NCBI RefSeq assembly: GCF_045291395.1
Contig: NZ_CP152342.1
Location: 4,340,001 to 4,404,000, forward strand
Reading direction: 5' to 3'
DNA: 64,000 nucleotides
Source: MR-S7 sp000400995
GTDB taxonomy: Bacteria; Pseudomonadota; Gammaproteobacteria; Burkholderiales; Burkholderiaceae_C
In this document: piece after piece, positions 1-7,891 of the stretch
How positions within the stretch are numbered: position 1 is the first letter of the stretch
How the letters are laid out: the number at the start of each line of letters is the position of its first letter
Position numbers and translations under genes: made by a program
The notes under the pieces: model-generated
Told to the model about the DNA's origin: nothing
The model's input: the letters and a program-made list of their open reading frames with translations, nothing else
Database searches by the model: none

Positions 1-872
1 GCTATGATTTTGGAAGTGCGCTGGCACGCCCAGGCATGGCGCGCCAGCGTGCGCTCGGCCAGGCGCAGCACGGGCGCATCGACCATCTTGCCGCCCACCA
101 CGCACACGCCGCCCTGCGCGGCCTGCATGGCCTGCACGACGGCCTGCGCGTGCGCCACGGCCTCGGCCGACGGGGCGAACACGCCGTTGACCAGCGGCAC
201 CTGGGCCGGGTGGATGCACAGCTTGGCGCCGAAGCCCATGCGCCGGGCGCGGCGCGTGTCGGCCTCGGTGCGGGCCGCATCGCGCGTGTCGACGGTCACG
301 CCGTCCACCGGCTGCGCCAGCCCCGCCCGGCGCGAGGCCATGACCAGGGCCATGCGCGTGGGCAGCAGCTCGCCCTCGTCGGCCGCGCACTGCATGCCCG
401 CGTCCACCTGGAAGTCGAGGTGGCCGAACGCCAGGCGCGCCACCTGCGGCGCGGCGGCGATGGCGTCCAGCGCGTCGATGCCGGCCACGCTTTCGATGAG
501 CGGCACCAGCGCACAGCCGCCGCCCGCGGCCTCGGCCGCCTGCCGCAGCACGCCGGCCCCTTCGGCCTTGGGCACCATGGCGCCCGCCACGCCGGCCTCC
601 GCAAGCCGCGCCAGCGCCTGCAGGTCGGCGCCGAACCACGCGCTGCCCTGGGCGTTGATGCGCACCAGCAGGCGCGCGCGGTCGGCGGGCGGCAGCGCCT
701 GCACGGCCTGCTCCAGCGCGGCGCGGGCGGCATCCTTGTCGCCCGGGGCCACGGCATCCTCCCAGTCGGCGATGACCATGTCGGCCCCGCTGGCCAGGGC
801 CTTGCCCAGCCGCGCGGGCTGGGTGGCGGGCACGAAGAGGAAGGTGCAGGCGTGCTGCAGCAGGTCGGCCAT
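1..872 (-). CDS. HpcH/HpaI (CitE-like) CoA-ester lyase, 3' end outside window
   Basis: The CDS is partial. Translation from ATG gives about 290 residues and runs off the left edge without a stop. It is a TIM-barrel CitE-type lyase. Visible family motifs are the acidic DWED motif (about 36-39), a substrate-binding Arg in VRIN (about 70-73), the metal-ligand Glu in PLIES (about 124-128) and an Asp in HLDF (about 151-154). CitE-like enzymes split beta-hydroxyacyl-CoA esters such as (S)-citramalyl-CoA into acetyl-CoA and pyruvate. It is the last visible gene of the minus-strand operon, five bases after the stop of the upstream TctC gene. Its partners (CoA-transferase III, MaoC-like hydratase) make (S)-citramalyl-CoA lyase (ccl) the best inference. 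A generic malyl-CoA or citryl-CoA lyase is the alternative. Near the edge the frame reads into what looks like the dispersed repeat, so the stop is probably close. Confidence 0.85.
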   Translation of the reverse strand, partial: MADLLQHACTFLFVPATQPARLGKALASGADMVIADWEDAVAPGDKDAARAALEQAVQALPPADRARLLVRINAQGSAWFGADLQALARLAEAGVAGAMVPKAEGAGVLRQAAEAAGGGCALVPLIESVAGIDALDAIAAAPQVARLAFGHLDFQVDAGMQCAADEGELLPTRMALVMASRRAGLAQPVDGVTVDTRDAARTEADTRRARRMGFGAKLCIHPAQVPLVNGVFAPSAEAVAHAQAVVQAMQAAQGGVCVVGGKMVDAPVLRLAERTLARHAWACQRTSKII

Positions 873-877
873 GGGCC

Positions 878-1879
878 TTACTCGGCCGAGACGCCGGCCG
901 CCTTGATCACCTTGTCCCAGCGCGCCACCTCGGCCTCCAGGTGCTTGCGCAGGCCTTCGGGCGTGGCCTTCTCGGGCGTGGCGAGGTCGGAGCTCAGCTC
1001 GGCGATGCGCTTCTTGACGTTGTCGTCCTTGATCGCCACGTTGAGCGCCTTGTTCAGCTTGTCGATGACTTCCTTGGGCGTGCCCTTGGGTGCGTACATG
1101 CCGTGCCACACCTTCACGTCGAAGCCCTTGAGGCCCTGCTCGTCGAGTGTGGGGATGTCGGGCAGCGACGACAGGCGCTGGGGCGTGGTCACTCCGAACA
1201 CCTTGGCGCGCTTGCCGTCCTGGATGACGGGCACGGTCTGCGTGGTCTGGTCGCACAGCAGGTCCACCTGGCCGCCCATGAGGTCGTTCATGGCGGGGCC
1301 GGCGCCCTTGTAGGGCACGGTGGTCAGCTTCACGCCGACCTGGTGCATGAACAGCATGCCGCACAGCTGCGACACCGCGCCGATGCCCGCGTTGGCCAGC
1401 GACACCTTGTCCTGGTTCTTGCGCACGTAGTCGAGCAGCTCGGGGAAGGTGTTGGCCGGGAAGTCCTTGCGCGACAGCAGGGTCATGGGCACGTCGAGCA
1501 CCTGGCCGATGTACTCGAAGTCTCTCAAAGGGTCGTAGGGCAGCTTCTTGTAGAGCGCGGGCGCGGTGGCCATGCCCATGTGGTGGATCAGGATGGTGTA
1601 GCCGTCGTTCTTGGACTTGGCCACGCGGTTGGGCGCGATGGTGCCGCCCGCACCCACGGTGTTTTCCACCACCACGGTCTGGCCCAGCGACTGGCCCATG
1701 GGCACGGCCAGCAGGCGCGCCACCACGTCGGTGGGGCCGCCGGCGCTGTAGGGCACGACGAGGGTGACGGTCTTCTCGGGCCAGGTGGCCGCCTGGGCCA
1801 TGCCCATGGCCAGCAGGACGCAGGCGGATGCGATGGCTCCCGCCATGCGGCGGCGGATCAGGGCGGTGTTGTGCGTCAT
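878..1879 (-). CDS. Bug/TctC family periplasmic solute-binding protein
   Basis: About 333 residues. A basic N-terminus and a hydrophobic stretch ending near AQA form a Sec signal peptide, followed by the typical start of mature Bug proteins (WPEKTVTLVVPYSAGG) and a conserved GGPTDVVAR ligand loop. The ATG at 1879 is preferred over an upstream in-frame ATG because an AGGAGACAC ribosome-binding site lies just before it. Bug proteins bind small carboxylates in the periplasm. No TctA or TctB membrane subunit lies nearby, which is common for this expanded family in Burkholderiales. Position between the PrpD-like and CitE-like genes suggests it binds the substrate degraded by this operon, possibly itaconate or a related C5 acid; that is inference. 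Confidence 0.9.
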   Translation of the reverse strand: MTHNTALIRRRMAGAIASACVLLAMGMAQAATWPEKTVTLVVPYSAGGPTDVVARLLAVPMGQSLGQTVVVENTVGAGGTIAPNRVAKSKNDGYTILIHHMGMATAPALYKKLPYDPLRDFEYIGQVLDVPMTLLSRKDFPANTFPELLDYVRKNQDKVSLANAGIGAVSQLCGMLFMHQVGVKLTTVPYKGAGPAMNDLMGGQVDLLCDQTTQTVPVIQDGKRAKVFGVTTPQRLSSLPDIPTLDEQGLKGFDVKVWHGMYAPKGTPKEVIDKLNKALNVAIKDDNVKKRIAELSSDLATPEKATPEGLRKHLEAEVARWDKVIKAAGVSAE

Positions 1880-1946
1880 AGTGTCTCCTGTTGTTCGGGG
1901 GGTTGAGAGGTGCGCCGGCACATCCCCAGCGTGCCGGCGTCCGGAT

Positions 1947-3317
1947 TCATGGCTGTGCCACCAGCCGCTCCACGCGGCCCCACTGCGCGACCTGCCACAG
2001 CCGCTGCACGGCGGCCTCGGCCTGGTGCGCGGGCACGGCGGCGCCGTAGGCGGCCAGGCGCAGCGCCTTGGCGGTGATTTCCTCGCGCGACAAGGTGTTG
2101 CCGGGGTCGCCCTTGGGCTCGTCGACGCGGCCGTGGAGCAGGCGGCCGTCGGTGGTCCGCACCGTCACCTTGCCGATCCAGCGGCGGGGGTAGGCGCCGT
2201 CCACCTCGGCGTCCAGCACCATGGCCACCCGGTCGCGCAGGGCCACAGTGTCGGGCGCGAGGTACTCGCGGTCGAACTCGGTCAAACCCGCATGGCCGTG
2301 GCGCGCGGCCAGTGCCAGCACCGTGCCCATGGAGAACTTGGACTGGTGCACCGTGGCGGGCGAGACCACGGGGCCCAGCACGTCGATGGCGCCCTGGTGC
2401 ACGTGGCAGGTGACCTGCGCGATGTCGGCGAGGGACAGCCGCTCCCGCTGCAGGACCTGCAGCAGCGCATCGGCCGCGGGGTGCGTGTGGCGGCACGAGG
2501 CGTGCCACTTGAAGCTGGTCTCGGCCGTGGCCCAGCGCGTGCCCAGGCCGTCGGTGAGCTTGGAGGGATCGGCATCGGTGGACATGCCCGCGGCCATGCC
2601 CTGCGGCCCGGTGAAGATGTCCTGCGCGCCGGTGAAACCGTCCTGGGCCAGATAGGCGGCCATCAGGCCGGCGGCAGCGGCATGGGCCGTGTGCAGCTGC
2701 TTGCTGTCGGCGGCGGTGCGCAGGAACTCCCACAGCCCCGCCGACTGCGTGCCGGCCGAGCCGAAGGCGTGCTGCATCTGCGCGGGCGTCAGCGCCAGCA
2801 GGCGCCCCACGGCGGCGGCCGCCGCCAGGGTGCCGGCCGTGGCCGTGGTGTGGAAGACCTTGTAGTGGCTGCGGCCCAGGAATTCGCCCACGCGGATGCC
2901 GACCTCGTAGCCCGCCACGCACGCGGCCATGAGCTGCGCGCCGCTCGCGCCGATGCTCTGCGCCACCGCCAGCGCGGGCGGGAAGACCACGGCCGCGGGG
3001 TGGAACACGGAGCCGTTGTGCACGTCGTCCTGCTCGGCCACGTGGCTGGCGGCGGCGTTGGCGAGGGCCGCCATCATCGGCGAGGTACTGCCGCCCAGGC
3101 CGATCACCTCGCTGGGGCCCTGGGCCGGGCCCTGCGACAGCGCGAAGCGCGCGATGCTGGCCACGGGCCGCGCCTGGCAGCCCGCGAGCACGGAGCCGAA
3201 CCAGTCCACCCACAGGTCTTCGGTGCGGCGCTGCACGGCGTCGGGCACGTCGCTCCATTGCAGCGTCGCGGCGAACTGGGCCAGGGGGTGGATGGTCACT
3301 GGGGTTTCTTGCTTCAT
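1947..3317 (-). CDS. MmgE/PrpD family protein
   Basis: 456 residues, the usual length for MmgE/PrpD proteins (2-methylcitrate dehydratase, cis-aconitate decarboxylase and relatives). The N-terminal helical domain (WVDWFGSVLAG near 36-46) and the later SFKWHASCRHTHPAAD region (about 260-275), which carries family active-site residues, are both present. The ATG has a GGAGG site seven bases upstream that is contributed by a copy of the dispersed repeat. This superfamily includes the itaconate-forming enzyme ACOD1/Irg1, and a PrpD-family gene also occurs, as I recall, in the Pseudomonas aeruginosa itaconate cluster. The exact reaction cannot be read from sequence; a dehydratase, isomerase or decarboxylase acting on a C5-C7 tricarboxylate or dicarboxylate is likely. 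Confidence 0.88.
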   Translation of the reverse strand: MKQETPVTIHPLAQFAATLQWSDVPDAVQRRTEDLWVDWFGSVLAGCQARPVASIARFALSQGPAQGPSEVIGLGGSTSPMMAALANAAASHVAEQDDVHNGSVFHPAAVVFPPALAVAQSIGASGAQLMAACVAGYEVGIRVGEFLGRSHYKVFHTTATAGTLAAAAAVGRLLALTPAQMQHAFGSAGTQSAGLWEFLRTAADSKQLHTAHAAAAGLMAAYLAQDGFTGAQDIFTGPQGMAAGMSTDADPSKLTDGLGTRWATAETSFKWHASCRHTHPAADALLQVLQRERLSLADIAQVTCHVHQGAIDVLGPVVSPATVHQSKFSMGTVLALAARHGHAGLTEFDREYLAPDTVALRDRVAMVLDAEVDGAYPRRWIGKVTVRTTDGRLLHGRVDEPKGDPGNTLSREEITAKALRLAAYGAAVPAHQAEAAVQRLWQVAQWGRVERLVAQP

Positions 3318-3361
3318 TTTGGCCTCCAGGGCTGATGGGACAAGCGCGGGCAGCTATGGTT
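3318..3361. repeat. dispersed palindromic repeat, copy 1
   Basis: This short gap carries the family's GGCCTCCAG edge, a degenerate GCTGATGGGACAAGCGC core and the CAGCTATGGTTT tail. It lies exactly between the stop of the CoA-transferase and the start of the PrpD-like gene. Its GGAGG (minus strand) is the Shine-Dalgarno of the latter. Confidence 0.7.
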
Positions 3362-4630
3362 TCAGATGGCTTGCGGGGCTTGCAGGGCGTCGATCTGCTC
3401 GGCCGTCCAGCCCAGCTCGGCCAGGATGGCCGCGTTGTGCTGGCCCACGGCAGGGATCGGCTCCATGCGATAGTCGAACGCGCTGTTCACGCCCGGCGGC
3501 AGCAGCGCGGGCACCTCGCCCGCGGGCGTGGCCACGGTACGCCAGCGGCCGCGCGCCTGCAGCTGCGGGTGCGCCCACAGGCCCGCCATGTCGTTGACAC
3601 GGGCGTTGGCTATTGCCGCCGCGTCCAGCCGCTCGACCACCTGCGCGGCGGTGAGCGCGGCGAAGGTCTCCAGGATCAGCGCCTGCAGCTCGGCGCGGTG
3701 CTGGTTGCGCTGGGCGTTGCTGTCGAAGCGCGCGTCGGTCGCCACTTCGGGGCGCTGCAGCACGGCATCGCAGAACACCTTCCACTCGCGTTCGTTCTGC
3801 AGGCCCAGCATCACCGTGCCGCCGTCGCCGGCGGTGAACGGGCCGTAGGGGTAGATGCTGGCGTGCGATGCGCCGGTGCGCGGCGGCGGCGGGGCGCCGT
3901 CGAAGGCGTAGTACATCGGGTAGCCCATCCACTCGCCCATGGCTTCGAGCATGGACACGTCGATGTGGCTGCCTTCGCCCGTCTTGCCGCGCAGCAGCAG
4001 GGCCGAGAGGATGTTGGTGTAGGCGTACATGCCCGCGGCGATGTCGGCGACCGAGATGCCGCCCTTGGACGGCGTGTCGGGCGTGCCGGTGATCGAGAGG
4101 AAGCCCGCCTCGCTCTGGATCAGCAGGTCATAGGCCTTCTTGTCGCGGTAGGGGCCGTCGCTGCCGTAGCCGCTGATGTCGCAGACGATGAGCTTCGGGT
4201 TGTGGCCTTTGAGGGCTTCGTACGACAGGCCCATGCGCGCCGCCGCGCCGGGCGCGAGGTTCTGCACCAGCACGTCGGCGGTCTTGAGCAGCTGCAGCAG
4301 CGCGGCCCTGGCCTGCGGCTGCTTCACGTCCAGCGCCAGGCTTTCCTTGCTGCGGTTGATCCAGGTGAAGTGCGAGGACTGGCCTTTCACGCGCTGGTCG
4401 TAGCCGCGCGCGAAGTCGCCGCTGCCGGGGCGCTCCACCTTGATGACGCGCGCGCCCAGGTCGGCCAGCTGGCGCGTACAGAACGGCGCGGCCACCGCGT
4501 GTTCGAGCGAGACGACGGTGATGCCGTCGAGGGGGCGGGTCATGGACAGCCCGCCGCCGGGCCGCCCCAAGGCGGGCTGCGCCCCCTCGGGGGGCAGCGA
4601 GGACACGTCAGTGCCGAGCGTGGGGGTCAT
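3362..4630 (-). CDS. CaiB/BaiF family (class III) CoA-transferase, candidate itaconate CoA-transferase
   Basis: 422 residues from the first ATG. Class III CoA-transferase motifs include the N-terminal LDGITVVSLEHAVAAPF segment, a QLADLGARVIKVERPG nucleotide-binding segment and the catalytic Asp in SVADIAAGMYA. These enzymes activate a carboxylic acid by moving CoA from a donor such as succinyl-CoA. The first ATG has a strong GGGAG site and lies 10 bases after the upstream stop. The conserved domain, however, begins only at a second ATG (base 4543). The 29 residues between are encoded by a palindromic GC-rich repeat, so one of the two starts is an artefact of that insertion. Operon context suggests itaconate (ict) as substrate; formyl- or succinyl-CoA transferases are alternatives. 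Confidence 0.88.
   Translation of the reverse strand: MTPTLGTDVSSLPPEGAQPALGRPGGGLSMTRPLDGITVVSLEHAVAAPFCTRQLADLGARVIKVERPGSGDFARGYDQRVKGQSSHFTWINRSKESLALDVKQPQARAALLQLLKTADVLVQNLAPGAAARMGLSYEALKGHNPKLIVCDISGYGSDGPYRDKKAYDLLIQSEAGFLSITGTPDTPSKGGISVADIAAGMYAYTNILSALLLRGKTGEGSHIDVSMLEAMGEWMGYPMYYAFDGAPPPPRTGASHASIYPYGPFTAGDGGTVMLGLQNEREWKVFCDAVLQRPEVATDARFDSNAQRNQHRAELQALILETFAALTAAQVVERLDAAAIANARVNDMAGLWAHPQLQARGRWRTVATPAGEVPALLPPGVNSAFDYRMEPIPAVGQHNAAILAELGWTAEQIDALQAPQAI
4547..4598. repeat. double-hairpin GC-rich repeat inside the 5' end of a CDS
   Basis: Two adjacent dyads are visible. CAGCCCGCC pairs with GGCGGGCTG (4547-4555 and 4571-4579), and CTGCGCCCC pairs with GGGGGGCAG (about 4577-4598). 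It is translated in frame as a Pro/Gly/Ala-rich linker at the N-terminus of the CoA-transferase. Similar elements are, to my knowledge, common intergenic repeats in Comamonadaceae, so an in-frame copy is unusual. Confidence 0.65.
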
Positions 4631-4640
4631 GTTTTCTCCC

Positions 4641-5807
4641 TCAGAAAGAGCGAGGCAAGCCGAGGAGGTGCTCGGCCACGTAGGAGTAGATGAGGTTGGT
4701 CGAGATCGGCGCCACCTGGTAGAGGCGCGTCTCGCGGAACTTGCGCTCCACGTCGTATTCGCAGGCGAAGCCGAAGCCGCCGTGGAACTGCAGGCAGGCG
4801 TTGGCCGCCTCCCAGCTGGCCTTGGCCGCGAGGTACTTGGCCATGTTGGCCTGCGCGCCCATGGGCTCGTGCCGGTCGAACAGCTCGCAGGCCTTCCAGC
4901 GCATGAGGTTGGCGGCCTCCACCTCGATGAAAGCGTCGGCGATGGGGAACTGCACGCCCTGGTTCTGGCCGATGGGGCGGCCGAACACCTGGCGGTCCTT
5001 CACGTAGTTCGTCACGCGGTCCAGGAACCAGTAGCCGTCGCCGATGCACTCGGCCGCGATCAGCGTGCGCTCGGCGTTCAGGCCGTCGAGGATGTACTTG
5101 AAGCCCTTGCCCTCCTCGCCGATCAGGTTCTCCTCGGGGATCTCCAGGTCCTCGAAGAACAGCTCGTTGGTCTCGTGGTTGACCATGTTGAGGATGGGCC
5201 GCACGGTCATGCCCTTCTTCTCGGCCTCGCGCAGGTCCACCATGAAGATGGACATGCCCTCGCTCTTCTTCTTCACCTCGGCCAGCGGCGTGGTGCGCGC
5301 CAGCAGGATCATGAAGTCGCTGTGCTGGATGCGGCTGATCCACACCTTCTGGCCGTTGACCACGTAGCGGCCGTCCTTCTTCACGGCGCTAGTCTTGATC
5401 TTGGTGGTGTCGGTGCCGGTGGTGGGCTCGGTCACGCCCATGGATTGCAGACGCCATTCGCCCGAAGCGATCTTGGGCAGGTACTTTTCCTTCTGCGCCG
5501 CGCTGCCATGGCGCAGCAGCGTGCCCATGTTGTACATCTGGCCGTGGCAGGCACCGGAGTTGCCGCCGCAGCGGTTGATCTCCTCCATGATGACGCTGGC
5601 CTCGGTCAGGCCCAGGCCCGAGCCGCCGTATTCCTGCGGGATCAGCGCGGCCAGCCAGCCGGCCTGCGTGAGCGCGTTGACGAAGGCCTCGGGATAGGCC
5701 CGCTGCTCGTCGACCGTGCGGAAATACTCGTCCGGGAATTCCGCGCACAGCGCACGGATGGCGTCGCGGATCTCGTGGTGGTTGTTGGAACTGGTGTGTT
5801 CGATCAT
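4641..5807 (-). CDS. acyl-CoA dehydrogenase family protein
   Basis: 388 residues, a normal single-subunit length. The three-domain fold shows as the N-terminal helical part (EYGGSGLGLTEAS near 65-77), the middle beta domain with GVTEPTTGTDTTK (FAD/substrate loop) and VNGQKVWIS, and the C-terminal helical part with RQVFGRPIGQNQ. The usual C-terminal YEGT-type catalytic Glu region is replaced by QVAPISTN. The Glu in LNAERT could act as base, as in isovaleryl-CoA-type enzymes (inference). The start MIEHTSSNN was chosen because upstream codons run into the dispersed repeat. An acyl-CoA dehydrogenase gene is also part of the P. aeruginosa itaconate cluster, where its role is less clear than that of ict, ich and ccl. 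Confidence 0.9.
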   Translation of the reverse strand: MIEHTSSNNHHEIRDAIRALCAEFPDEYFRTVDEQRAYPEAFVNALTQAGWLAALIPQEYGGSGLGLTEASVIMEEINRCGGNSGACHGQMYNMGTLLRHGSAAQKEKYLPKIASGEWRLQSMGVTEPTTGTDTTKIKTSAVKKDGRYVVNGQKVWISRIQHSDFMILLARTTPLAEVKKKSEGMSIFMVDLREAEKKGMTVRPILNMVNHETNELFFEDLEIPEENLIGEEGKGFKYILDGLNAERTLIAAECIGDGYWFLDRVTNYVKDRQVFGRPIGQNQGVQFPIADAFIEVEAANLMRWKACELFDRHEPMGAQANMAKYLAAKASWEAANACLQFHGGFGFACEYDVERKFRETRLYQVAPISTNLIYSYVAEHLLGLPRSF

Positions 5808-5818
5808 TTCAAGCCTTT

Positions 5819-5870
5819 TTGGCCCCTGGCGCTTGCCCAGCAAGCGCGAGCAGCTATGGTTTTGGGAGTC
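5819..5870. repeat. dispersed palindromic repeat, copy 2
   Basis: The core GGCGCTTGCCCAGCAAGCGC is a near-perfect hairpin followed by the AGCAGCTATGGTTTTGG tail. It fills the gap between the MaoC-like gene and the acyl-CoA dehydrogenase gene. Confidence 0.85.
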
Positions 5871-5871
5871 T

Positions 5872-6747
5872 TCAGGCCAGCGTGGCCGTGGCCTGCATGG
5901 TGAGGAAGCCTTCGTGGTCCTGGGCCCACAGGTCGATGGTCCTGCCATCCTCGCGCGGCTTGCCGTGCACGCTGAACGGGTGCAGGTCGAACGTGGGCCG
6001 CACGGCCTTGAAATCGAACGCCGCCACCTGCGCACCGGGCAGGCTGCGGCGCAGCAGGTCGACGAGCAGCGTGGCGATCAGCGGGCCGTGCACGATCAGG
6101 CCGGGGTAGCCCTCCACCTGCGTGACGTACTGGCGGTCGTAGTGGATGCGGTGGCCGTTGAAGGTGAGCGCGGAGTAGCGGAACAGCAGCACGTCGTCCG
6201 GCACGACGGTGCGCGACCACGCCGCCTGCGCAGGCGGCTGCTGGGGCTGCGGGGCCGGGTCGCCTGGCTGCGCGGCGGCGCGGTACACGATGTCGTGCTC
6301 CTCGGTCAGCGACAGGCCGTTCGCATTGGAAAAGCGGTGCTCCACCAGCACGAACAGCAGCTCGCCCGAGCGGCCCGCCTTGTGCGTGACGGAGCGGATG
6401 GTGGACAGGCGCTCCAGCGCCTGCCCCACCTGCAGCGGGTTGCCGGTTTCCCAGCGCAGCCGCCCGCCGGCCCACATGCGGCGCGGCAGCGGCACGGGCG
6501 GCAGGAAGCCGCCGCGTTTGGGATGCCCGTCGGGCCCGATCTCGCTCTGGCGCGCGTGCGGCAGGAAGTACAGCCAGTGCCACAGCGGCGGCACGGGCGT
6601 GCCGGGAACGGGCGCTGGGTCGTCCCGGTCCAGCGTGGCCGACAGGGCGCGCACGGGCGCGGCGGTGGCGGTGTCGGGGGTGGTCTCGCTCCTGCCCTGC
6701 CAGGATTGCAGGTGGGCCAGGGCGGCGGCGTCGATGGTGGCGGTCAT
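5872..6747 (-). CDS. MaoC-like / FAS1-type dehydratase domain protein, candidate itaconyl-CoA hydratase
   Basis: 291 residues with two hot-dog halves, the architecture of mesaconyl- and itaconyl-CoA hydratases. The C-terminal half has the hydratase signature RIHYDRQY followed by GYPGLIVHGPL, giving the Asp and His of the (R)-hydratase active site. The N-terminal half carries LYFLPHARQSEIGPDGHP, typical of this subfamily. The start at 6747 (MTATIDAAAL) is preferred over an ATG ten codons upstream because alignment-like features begin there; the ribosome site is weak in both cases. It is the second gene of the operon, 14 bases after the first TctC gene. Hydration of itaconyl-CoA to citramalyl-CoA (ich) is inferred from the gene set. 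Confidence 0.85.
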   Translation of the reverse strand: MTATIDAAALAHLQSWQGRSETTPDTATAAPVRALSATLDRDDPAPVPGTPVPPLWHWLYFLPHARQSEIGPDGHPKRGGFLPPVPLPRRMWAGGRLRWETGNPLQVGQALERLSTIRSVTHKAGRSGELLFVLVEHRFSNANGLSLTEEHDIVYRAAAQPGDPAPQPQQPPAQAAWSRTVVPDDVLLFRYSALTFNGHRIHYDRQYVTQVEGYPGLIVHGPLIATLLVDLLRRSLPGAQVAAFDFKAVRPTFDLHPFSVHGKPREDGRTIDLWAQDHEGFLTMQATATLA

Positions 6748-6760
6748 GTGCGGGAAGAGG

Positions 6761-7765
6761 TCAGTTGATCGTGGCACCGGAGGTCTTCACGATGCGCGCC
6801 CACTTGGCGATGTCCTGCTTGAGGATGGCGGCGAACTCGGTACCCATGACGGGCTTGTCGGCCGTGCCGGCCAGCTCCACGCCCTGGGCCTCCAGCTTGT
6901 CGCGCATCTCCTTGTCGGCCATGGCCTGGCGCATGCCCTCCTGCAGGCGGTCCTGCACGTCCTTGGGCACGCCCGCGGGCGCGAACAGGCCGATCCACAG
7001 CGTGCCGTTGTAGCCCGGCACGAATTCGCCCAGGGCCGGCACGTCCGGCAGCACCGGCGAGCGCTGCGCGCTGCTCACGGCCAGCGCGCGCAGCTTGCCC
7101 GACTTGATGTGCGACAGCGTGGACGGCAGGCTGCCGAACAGCAGCGGCAGCTGCCCGCCCAGCACGTCGTTGAGCGCGGGCGCCACGCCCTTGTAGGGCA
7201 CGTGCTGCAGCTCGATGCCGGCCATCTGGTTCAGCATCTCGCCCAGCAGGTGATTCAGCGTGCCGTTGCCGGCCGAGGCGTACTGCAGCTGGCCCGGCTG
7301 GGCCTTGGCCATGGCGAGCAGCTCGGGCACCGTCTTGGCAGGGAACGCGGGGTGGGCCAGCAGCACGTTGGGCACGGCGCCGATCAGCGCCACGGGCTGG
7401 AAGTCGGCCACGGGGTCGAACCCCGGCGCCTTGTAGAGGGCCGGGTTGATGGCCTGGCTGCTGCTGATGGTCATGAGCAGCGTGTAGCCGTCCTTGGGCG
7501 CCTTGGCCACGGCCTGCGTGCCGATGTTGCCGCCGGCACCCGGGCGGTTCTCCACCACGGCGCTGCCGCCGAGCTTCTCGGCCAGCTTCTGGCTCACCAC
7601 GCGGCCCACGATGTCGTTGGTGCCGCCCGCGGCCTGGGGGACGATCATCACGATGGGGCGGCTGGGGTAGGCGGCCTGCGCCCACGCGCCCGGCAGGGCC
7701 GCCAGGCCCCAGGCCAAGGCACACAGGGCACGGCGGGAAAGGGCGGGAAGGCGGGGGCTGCGCAT
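6761..7765 (-). CDS. Bug/TctC family periplasmic solute-binding protein
   Basis: 334 residues and the first gene of the operon. A twin-Arg-like but Sec-type leader (LSRRALCALAWGLAALPGAWAQ) precedes the mature start YPSRPIVMIVPQAAGGTNDI, with the family GGTNDI loop. AGGAGACACAAC precedes the ATG. It faces the divergent LysR gene across 126 bases, which makes it the likely first target of that regulator. In the Pseudomonas itaconate cluster the corresponding binding protein is, as I recall, of the TRAP type; here two Bug-type proteins occupy that role. Confidence 0.9.
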   Translation of the reverse strand: MRSPRLPALSRRALCALAWGLAALPGAWAQAAYPSRPIVMIVPQAAGGTNDIVGRVVSQKLAEKLGGSAVVENRPGAGGNIGTQAVAKAPKDGYTLLMTISSSQAINPALYKAPGFDPVADFQPVALIGAVPNVLLAHPAFPAKTVPELLAMAKAQPGQLQYASAGNGTLNHLLGEMLNQMAGIELQHVPYKGVAPALNDVLGGQLPLLFGSLPSTLSHIKSGKLRALAVSSAQRSPVLPDVPALGEFVPGYNGTLWIGLFAPAGVPKDVQDRLQEGMRQAMADKEMRDKLEAQGVELAGTADKPVMGTEFAAILKQDIAKWARIVKTSGATIN

Positions 7766-7891
7766 GTTGTGTCTCCTGAAGATGGGGCGCCATCTTCCGG
7801 GGCGGGCGGGCTTTCTACAATCACGGAGTTTGCAAGCCAGCCTTCGGTTTTTCAAAAGGCTTGTTCTTCTCAGTAGAAACCCTGAACCTCC
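7766..7891. promoter_or_regulatory. divergent LysR / operon intergenic control region
   Basis: This 126-base region separates the operon start from the LysR gene. It holds an imperfect inverted repeat (GCAAGCC at 7832-7838 with GGCTTGT at 7858-7864) and a small dyad TTCT-CAGT-AGAA at 7867-7878. These are candidate LysR-type binding sites. No exact consensus is claimed. Confidence 0.5.

Noticed and set aside
941..3335. Long plus-strand open frames opposite the TctC and PrpD genes
   Set aside because: Their translations are low-complexity His/Gly/Val-rich reversals of real genes and have no ribosome sites or family motifs.
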